Both the position numbers and the translations under genes were made by a program. Under the pieces are notes generated by a model, which searched no databases, was not told where the DNA came from, and saw only the letters and a program-made list of their open reading frames with translations. DNA of 64,000 bases from a virus, in the IMG/VR virus record IMGVR_UViG_3300031578_000013, positions 1 through 64,000 of that record, one strand, 5' to 3'. This document shows, in pieces, positions 60,001 to 64,000 of the stretch. Each line of letters opens with the position of its first letter. Positions within the stretch are counted from its first letter, which is position 1.

Positions 60001-60085
60001 TTTATTACAAGCGAATTACACACTGCCTAACAAGATGGGTTATACCTACTACTGGGGATATAATGCTACGAGGGATACACCGTGA
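57053..60085 (+). CDS. Large PKD-domain adhesin/spike
   Basis: 1010 residues. Signal peptide 1-23. Residues about 40-190 look like a discoidin (F5/8 type C) sugar-binding domain (AWAAFDRN, WLQIEMP, NDGTTWTVLDTQ). Then at least five PKD-type units: VTFTDTSTGSPTSWNW, LFTDTSTARPMFWNW, YSWDWDFGDGG, WLWDFGDGNTT and YNWSFGDGL. The C-terminal part is beta-rich and carries many N-X-S/T sequons. No membrane anchor; the next gene, overlapping by 4 bases, begins with a hydrophobic segment. Presumed surface fibre for host attachment or a cell-surface protein. Confidence 0.8.
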   Translation: MKLSHKILIGLILIGMLVVPVSATVYGDNFAPIMSSNTLSNGVTGNTTSASSEYNTGAYGAWAAFDRNIYSSPTHGWVTKDNIVAGWLQIEMPTGKVLKKYTLSQSNFSSLAANAQAAPNQWNVNASNDGTTWTVLDTQTGIPWDNTASVPQTFTISNTNSYKFYQINATANATNPAAALGIGEWYLYDELVASFTPVTSTGSSPYGVTFTDTSTGSPTSWNWNITGYGTNTSIYSTASTSQNPPFTFLTGNFTVNLTVTNPYGSNISTQVTWVNVSTPAPVASFTQNKTSGQSPLAVLFTDTSTARPMFWNWSVNSTDWTTRTWYNYTTSTNLVQTFTTAGIYNVTLSVQNITESPDISTVQHDVLVNATLIADFVGAPLSGHATTDVSFVDFSVGGGIYSWDWDFGDGGTSTERNPTHPYSTTGTFDVSLTIDGADGTNTTTMPGYITITEASDINPDSTYRFKPDNNIISNLTLYNRTIEMGNVNNATYALGSTLFDKDHIRVMRVLPNATTYGDIVLTSYSMDNTTGIVNWNVTRPGGFAPIAAFVPILDIEMFYDRYSPGVTGAAWGSGTLINGTYRNSFPVTNLLDSPLTYSWTTYSNFSVDNNAPILFEDAVIFTPIELNFTPNRWLWDFGDGNTTLLTTPSSIAHIYSGTPSTLNPSLTAYIIENTAVTNTTTLYGAIVTAWNTSYVKADFSATPITGTPGVAVSFTDLSQWGSTDAVSGRTYNWSFGDGLYSSSPYSDVTGDVLHVYPTVGVYSVNLTVNNTIDSDHVEKLNHITVAISQVQQTTWYTPKQIGITAVYRDPAGIPIPNTTLTVTAIGSSIPATATTSTGESLQALYGINPTAANLMLNNTLIMSGTTGGDGSVAFIVVATISYSVAVTDPATGLIWTTTLFPSDPTGLYTVWVGELPYTSLGNTTLTYMNATRIYYTQPDIGNVTFHIDYQDISGYTTNVLFEVIDAGNMTTVYSANLGAPGTGLLQANYTLPNKMGYTYYWGYNATRDTP

Positions 60086-60909
60086 TTGCTATAACTCGCC
60101 CCCGCATTGTTTTACTGGTTATTGCAGCATTTGGATTGCTGGTATCCACCGCAAGTGCAGTTGTATCCTATGCTCCGGCATATTCGGGGTTGACAATGTA
60201 TGGTGATTGTCCCGGCGGGGCGATGGTATGTCTTGGGTTTCCCATAGAGTTTGTCTATTTTTATAATTACATATCTATCGGATTCTTATTTCTCATAGCA
60301 TCGTCTGCTTCGGAACGTAATTCATCATTCTTTGCGATTTTGCTACCATTGTTCGCTGGTTTGTTTGCATGGTGGAGATGGCTTGTTCTGCCGTCATTCG
60401 AGCAGGTGGGTGGGGTGATTATATGCTGCGCTGTGCTTGCCGTTGCGATTTATATAAAGAGTAAACAGCAGGAGAAGTTTGGTATCGCAGGGCCGGGGTC
60501 GCCCTTCCTCAACATCGTGTTCTGGATGGTGGTGGTTCAGGCATCGATTGGTTTTATTAATTCAATGGGGATGTTTGAATATAACGTGATGGTTACACCA
60601 GATGTATTCCAGAATGTCGTTCTCGCAGACACCGTGGCAATGCATGTGGGTGCGGGTGGGTTGTGGTCGGCAATCACATCGGTAGCATATCTCACAGGTG
60701 GGCTTGCAATATCGGCGCTAATGATGATGATAAATACTCTGCTGGCTATCGTGTACTTCAAGGGGTTGGTGCTGAGTATAATTCCATTCGCAGGAGGTAT
60801 TCCGGTTGTGGAGAATATGCTCACGGTTATAACTGTAGGGATTGATGTTGTAATTATATTTGCGATATTCTTGTGGCATTACAAACCAGGAGCGGGTGAA
60901 ACTGTATGA
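60082..60909 (+). CDS. Multi-TM membrane protein
   Basis: 275 residues from GTG 60082 with a signal-like start and about six further helices. Immediately follows the adhesin gene, so may anchor it. No recognisable family. Confidence 0.7.
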   Translation: MIAITRPRIVLLVIAAFGLLVSTASAVVSYAPAYSGLTMYGDCPGGAMVCLGFPIEFVYFYNYISIGFLFLIASSASERNSSFFAILLPLFAGLFAWWRWLVLPSFEQVGGVIICCAVLAVAIYIKSKQQEKFGIAGPGSPFLNIVFWMVVVQASIGFINSMGMFEYNVMVTPDVFQNVVLADTVAMHVGAGGLWSAITSVAYLTGGLAISALMMMINTLLAIVYFKGLVLSIIPFAGGIPVVENMLTVITVGIDVVIIFAIFLWHYKPGAGETV

Positions 60910-61163
60910 GTTCTCAATCTTTTATCGGGTATGCGATCATCATCGCGTTCTCGCTCATCATCTGGGGAATGGCTGGATATGCAATAGATTTGATAGTACC
61001 GTGGGGCAACAGATTTCTAATAGGGTACGCGCAAAGTCAGGATAGTTTAAACACGGCGCACCTATTACTTCAGATTGTCGTTTCATCGCCATTCATCGGA
61101 CTGCTTTTGTGGGGCTATGATCATATCAACAATTCAAACTCTCAATCTGGAGGGGATAGATAG
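60906..61163 (+). CDS. Two-TM protein
   Basis: 85 residues: helices at about 7-30 and 48-68, polar tail. Shape similar to the capsid-like proteins, but no sequence match. Confidence 0.65.
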   Translation: MSSQSFIGYAIIIAFSLIIWGMAGYAIDLIVPWGNRFLIGYAQSQDSLNTAHLLLQIVVSSPFIGLLLWGYDHINNSNSQSGGDR

Positions 61164-61441
61164 TGGCATCGGCACAGGCAAAAATGGAGGCGATGGCACT
61201 CTGGGTTGGGGGTTCAATTTTATGTCTGACAATGTCATTCTTCGGTACGCCATTATGGAGTATCATCAATGGCATCAATTCAGCATTCCATATCACCGGG
61301 GAAATGGGAATGAGCAATCTTCACAGCGTCCAGCCAATTCCAATGATCTACTACGGCTTCCTCGTCGTGTTCGAAATTGCCCTTATCGTCAGAACAGCCT
61401 TTGTGGTATGGAGCTCTGGTAGTTATGAATCGGGGTACTAA
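61163..61441 (+). CDS. Small membrane protein
   Basis: 92 residues from GTG 61163; hydrophobic helices at about 11-33 and 60-83. Coupled to its neighbours. Confidence 0.65.
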   Translation: MASAQAKMEAMALWVGGSILCLTMSFFGTPLWSIINGINSAFHITGEMGMSNLHSVQPIPMIYYGFLVVFEIALIVRTAFVVWSSGSYESGY

Positions 61442-62171
61442 TACACTACTCGATAGATTGCAGACATCCAACATAGCAACCTTCGTAGACAAACATCACC
61501 AGAGTATCTTTCTACTATGGATAGTGTTGTGTGCACTTGGCATTCTCATAACTCCTGTTGTTGCAATTCCGACAACAGGTGCAGCAACTCTAGTAGGAAG
61601 TAACAACGCCACACTTGCAGCGACAGGTGGTGGTGTAGATTGTTGGTTTACGTATGGTACTAATTCTGGCAATCACTACTGGATCACCCCAAACACCACA
61701 GCAGCCGCAGGAGTGTTTTCACAGAGGATACACTCTGCTCCATTGACGGGCAACACCTTATGGTATTATGCAGCGTGTGATGAAACGGGTTGTGATGCCG
61801 AACAGTCATTCTTCACCTTACCCGTCACTCCACTCCAACAGACAAACATGGGGGGGTTCTATCGCAACATAACGCAGAGTGGTTTTAATATTCCTAACAT
61901 GGCTGCGAACTTGATAGGCCCGTATGTCTGGAATACCAACATCCCACTTGTGATCGTGTTCCTGCTTATCTTCATGCCCGTATTTGTTGGGATCTGGTTA
62001 CGGAGCAGGAGTGCTATCATGGTGATGATTACAGGTTTCATCACTGGGAGTTTTATCCTGTATGCAGACAGGGGTTTGCAACTTGGGATTCCGCCTGATG
62101 TGGTGCAGGTGGCACAGGCGATGTGCTACGTGGCGTTCGCCGGGGCTGTGATTTATATATTGAAGAGATAA
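61425..62171 (+). CDS. Membrane protein with exterior domain
   Basis: 248 residues from ATG 61425. A TM/signal helix at about 28-48, an exterior beta-rich, possibly fibronectin-III-like part (WYYAACDETGCDAEQSFFT) with sequons, and three helices at about 167-247. Last gene of the surface operon. T-rich tract follows. Confidence 0.7.
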   Translation: MNRGTNTLLDRLQTSNIATFVDKHHQSIFLLWIVLCALGILITPVVAIPTTGAATLVGSNNATLAATGGGVDCWFTYGTNSGNHYWITPNTTAAAGVFSQRIHSAPLTGNTLWYYAACDETGCDAEQSFFTLPVTPLQQTNMGGFYRNITQSGFNIPNMAANLIGPYVWNTNIPLVIVFLLIFMPVFVGIWLRSRSAIMVMITGFITGSFILYADRGLQLGIPPDVVQVAQAMCYVAFAGAVIYILKR

Positions 62172-62342
62172 CATTTTCTTTTTCCCGCGTGTGGGGTTCT
62201 GTTAACTTGGTGAGGGATAAAAATGAGTGTTAACCAGAGTGGGATAATCAATAGAAAGAACTCGATTTTTCCTTGGTATAACAAAATCAATCATAATATT
62301 ATAATAATGGACTCCCCCAATAGTCAATTGAGGCAGAAACCC

Positions 62343-63134
62343 ATGACGATTTGTATAGCAGCGATATCTAAAGATGGGGATGATGAGTGCATTGTGCTTG
62401 CAACGGATCATATGGTTTCGTTGGGAGAGGATATTCAGTTTGAACACAACATAAAAAAATACAAACGAATTAACAAAACAACCATTGCTTTATTATCTGG
62501 TCAATTTTTAATGTTTGATGATTTAATAAAATTATCAGACGAGAATTTATGCTATTCTAACATTGCAGAAGAAATATTGCAGAACTTTAAAAATATACGA
62601 AAAGAGAGAATAAAAAATGAAATTTTAGATAGGGCGCAAATAGACCGTGATTTCTTACTTTCTCGTTTATCTGAATCAGAAACAAGTCAAATAATGGGTG
62701 CACTTTTTAAACAAATATACGAATATAGCCTGAGCACAACAATCATATTAGCAGGGTTTGAAGGAAGTAAAGCCGTAATTGGCGAAATTTCTGAAGATGG
62801 AATTGAACATACCCGAGATATGTTCTTTACAACGATTGGAATTGGAGACATAGAAGCACACAATACTCTTCTCTATCAAAAGCACAATATTATAGATCCT
62901 GTTAGAAAAACAATTTATAATGTTTTCAAAGCGAAAAAGCATACAGAACATTTACCCGGAATTGGTAAAGATACAGAAATTTTAATCCTTAAACGAGATG
63001 GCTTAACAGAATTTACCGATTTGGAAATTCTTGAGAAATTATTTAAAAAAGAAAACGATTTTGGTAAGAATCACGAGGACTTAAATAAAATAAAAATTAA
63101 TAGGTCACAGGAGGTTAATGATGTTAAAAAATAA
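62343..63134 (+). CDS. Proteasome-like Ntn hydrolase
   Basis: 263 residues from ATG 62343. If Met is removed, MTICIAA exposes a Thr nucleophile; LATDHMVSLG (the Asp17 region), IKKYKRI (Lys33 region) and LLSGQ (Gly47 region) follow as in proteasome beta subunits. In-frame starts at 62223 and 62307 would bury the Thr. AT-richer than the upstream genes, suggesting separate origin. A peptidase or a non-proteolytic relative; target unknown. Confidence 0.7.
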   Translation: MTICIAAISKDGDDECIVLATDHMVSLGEDIQFEHNIKKYKRINKTTIALLSGQFLMFDDLIKLSDENLCYSNIAEEILQNFKNIRKERIKNEILDRAQIDRDFLLSRLSESETSQIMGALFKQIYEYSLSTTIILAGFEGSKAVIGEISEDGIEHTRDMFFTTIGIGDIEAHNTLLYQKHNIIDPVRKTIYNVFKAKKHTEHLPGIGKDTEILILKRDGLTEFTDLEILEKLFKKENDFGKNHEDLNKIKINRSQEVNDVKK

Positions 63135-63237
63135 GAAAAAAGTTACTAACGAAGATTATTTAAAAAAAGCATTGGATAAAATTATTAACCGGCCATATGA
63201 TGATATGTTCAAGAGAAAAGTAAAGGGGAAACTATAG
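63121..63237 (+). CDS. Very small basic protein
   Basis: 38 residues, Lys-rich (MLKNKKKVTNEDYLKKALDK). Strong RBS AGGAGG upstream, overlapping the Ntn gene end. Confidence 0.55.
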   Translation: MLKNKKKVTNEDYLKKALDKIINRPYDDMFKRKVKGKL

Positions 63238-63246
63238 ATCCCGATT

Positions 63247-63408
63247 TCACTCCTCTTTTTCGATAATTATTTTTTTCCCATCAATCTTCATTTTTAAGTT
63301 ATCATTGGGTGCAAACGGAAACGCGCTATCTCTAACAAATTCACTTGGTAGATTTATGCTGTGCCGTGATTTTACGGCATATAGTTTGACCTTTGCTTGG
63401 TTCACCAT
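63247..63408 (-). CDS. AbrB/SpoVT-like regulator
   Basis: 53 residues from MVNQAKVKLY. SRHSINLPSEFVRDSAFPF followed by DNLKMKIDGKKIIIE is the swapped-hairpin AbrB pattern. Divergent from the transposase gene with palindromes between; likely binds there (inference). Confidence 0.75.
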   Translation of the reverse strand: MVNQAKVKLYAVKSRHSINLPSEFVRDSAFPFAPNDNLKMKIDGKKIIIEKEE

Positions 63409-63438
63409 AGTTATTCTTTGGGTTATACGGTATTTAAT

Positions 63439-63458
63439 ACTTTGGTGTATACCAAAGT
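63439..63458. promoter_or_regulatory. Palindrome ACTTTGG...CCAAAGT
   Basis: Seven-base arms around TGTATA, between the divergent AbrB-like and transposase genes. Operator candidate. Confidence 0.5.
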
Positions 63459-63465
63459 GCACACA

Positions 63466-63504
63466 TAAGTATAAATACATACAATAGTATATACTATAGT
63501 ATAC
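63466..63504 (+). promoter_or_regulatory. TATA-like box and ATAGTATATACTAT palindrome
   Basis: AAGTATAAATAC (TATA-like, 63467-63478) is followed by a perfect 14-bp palindrome at 63484-63497 and a GTATAC at 63499-63504. GTATAC also occurs at 63447-63452 within the other palindrome. May be an operator set for the AbrB-like protein or ends of the insertion element. Confidence 0.45.
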
Positions 63505-63524
63505 ACCAACAAGAGGTAAACAAA

Positions 63525-64000
63525 ATGACACAAACTTACGAACCATTAACAACAACCCGCGAGGAACGTGGTGAAGCCATCGCAAAACAGAACGGTCAGA
63601 TTGCGCGACTTGATGACAACCATTACGCAGTTAAATCCCAATCGGGAAATGGAATTTATGAAGTAATGCAGACAGAGATCGGATGGAGATGCACATGCCC
63701 CGACCATCAAACACGCGGCGTAGAATGTAAACATATCATCTCCGTGAAATTAAGCTTTGCGATAAGAAAACACATTGAGAAAATCCGGATTGCACCGGTT
63801 AATTCAACGGCTGATATATGCGTATTCTGTGGTTCATCTCTCATTGTAAAGGACGGGGTGCGGCACAACCAATACGGCGACATACAGGTTTTCTACTGTA
63901 AGGAATGTAATCAGCACTTCACCTTAAACGCAGGATTCGAGGGTATGAAAACATTACCGCAGGATATTACAAGCGCGATGCAGCTCTACTTTAGCGGACT
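63525..64000 (+). CDS. Transposase with SWIM zinc finger (3' truncated)
   Basis: The first 158 residues are visible, from ATG 63525 to the window edge. A SWIM-type motif (WRCTCPD...GVECKHI, about 47-67), a CVFCGS...CKECNQHF zinc ribbon (about 102-127), and GFEGMKTLPQDITSAMQLYF match the N-terminal part of archaeal IS6-like/DDE transposases known in methanogens. The catalytic DDE core lies beyond the edge. An insertion sequence therefore interrupts or bounds the element here. Confidence 0.7.
   Translation, partial: MTQTYEPLTTTREERGEAIAKQNGQIARLDDNHYAVKSQSGNGIYEVMQTEIGWRCTCPDHQTRGVECKHIISVKLSFAIRKHIEKIRIAPVNSTADICVFCGSSLIVKDGVRHNQYGDIQVFYCKECNQHFTLNAGFEGMKTLPQDITSAMQLYFSG

Noticed and set aside
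1-64000. CRISPR arrays, rRNA or tRNA genes
   Set aside because: No regularly spaced repeats of array type, no rRNA-like blocks and no complete tRNA cloverleaf were seen.

Overview
The window looks like most of an archaeal mobile genome, probably a virus or provirus of a methanogen-type euryarchaeon. The archaeal signs are TATA boxes about 25 bp upstream of many start codons (apparently leaderless transcripts), an AglB/STT3-type oligosaccharyltransferase, PKD-domain surface proteins and a PrimPol-type replicase. The viral signs are two tandem small proteins with paired hydrophobic helices resembling spindle-shaped-virus capsid proteins, a tyrosine recombinase, Sak4-like recombination ATPases, four HNH homing-type endonucleases, and very dense strings of tiny genes joined by ATGA overlaps. 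No rRNA, tRNA, CRISPR array, terminase, portal or HK97-type capsid gene was seen. The identification as a spindle-shaped virus is inference from protein shape, not from a database match.

Layout. 1-7.6 kb: virion and membrane module. It holds the two capsid-like genes, an HNH endonuclease, a minimal oligosaccharyltransferase, a membrane-anchored sequon-rich spike candidate (minus strand) and a run of small membrane and soluble proteins. 7.7-12.3 kb: tyrosine recombinase, small genes, a gene flanked by an exact 31-bp direct repeat, and a probably inactive HNH gene. 12.3-12.7 kb: non-coding, with repeats. 12.7-35.2 kb: about 80 mostly tiny plus-strand genes, mainly unrecognised. Among them are a SprT-like metallopeptidase, a DNA-methylase-fold protein, a stand-alone Spo11/TopoVI-A-like Toprim protein, an RNA ligase and a radical-SAM protein. 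35.2-35.5 kb: AT-rich, with a 16-bp inverted repeat and iteron-like units, a candidate replication origin. 35.5-37.9 kb (minus): PrimPol-helicase and a small HTH regulator. 38.1-46.5 kb (plus): DNA metabolism module with Sak4-like ATPase, DUF669 protein, RecB/Cas4-like nuclease, Nudix, HNH, SF2 helicase, VRR-NUC nuclease, a methyltransferase split by an HNH gene, and a second methyltransferase. 46.6-56.5 kb: more small genes with a second RecA-like ATPase, an ERCC4 nuclease, a PAPS-reductase-like PP-loop protein and a DUF4326 protein. 56.4-62.2 kb: second surface module with a 1010-residue PKD/discoidin-like adhesin and membrane proteins. 62.3-64 kb: proteasome-like Ntn hydrolase, AbrB-like regulator and the start of a SWIM-zinc-finger transposase.

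How it may work together. The PrimPol, helicase, Sak4/DUF669 pair and nucleases form a replication-recombination set. The viral oligosaccharyltransferase lies beside capsid-like and spike proteins whose predicted exterior parts carry Asn-X-Ser/Thr sequons, which suggests self-encoded virion glycosylation. The two surface modules sit at opposite ends of the window; they would be neighbours if the genome is circular, which the window cannot show.

Stand-out observations are the oligosaccharyltransferase/capsid pairing, a three-way-junction RNA motif present twice with compensatory stem changes (14.2 and 15.5 kb), the methyltransferase split by an HNH gene, and the stand-alone TopoVI-A-like protein. 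Many small ORFs are supported mainly by tight packing, ATGA overlaps and ribosome-binding sites rather than by homology.
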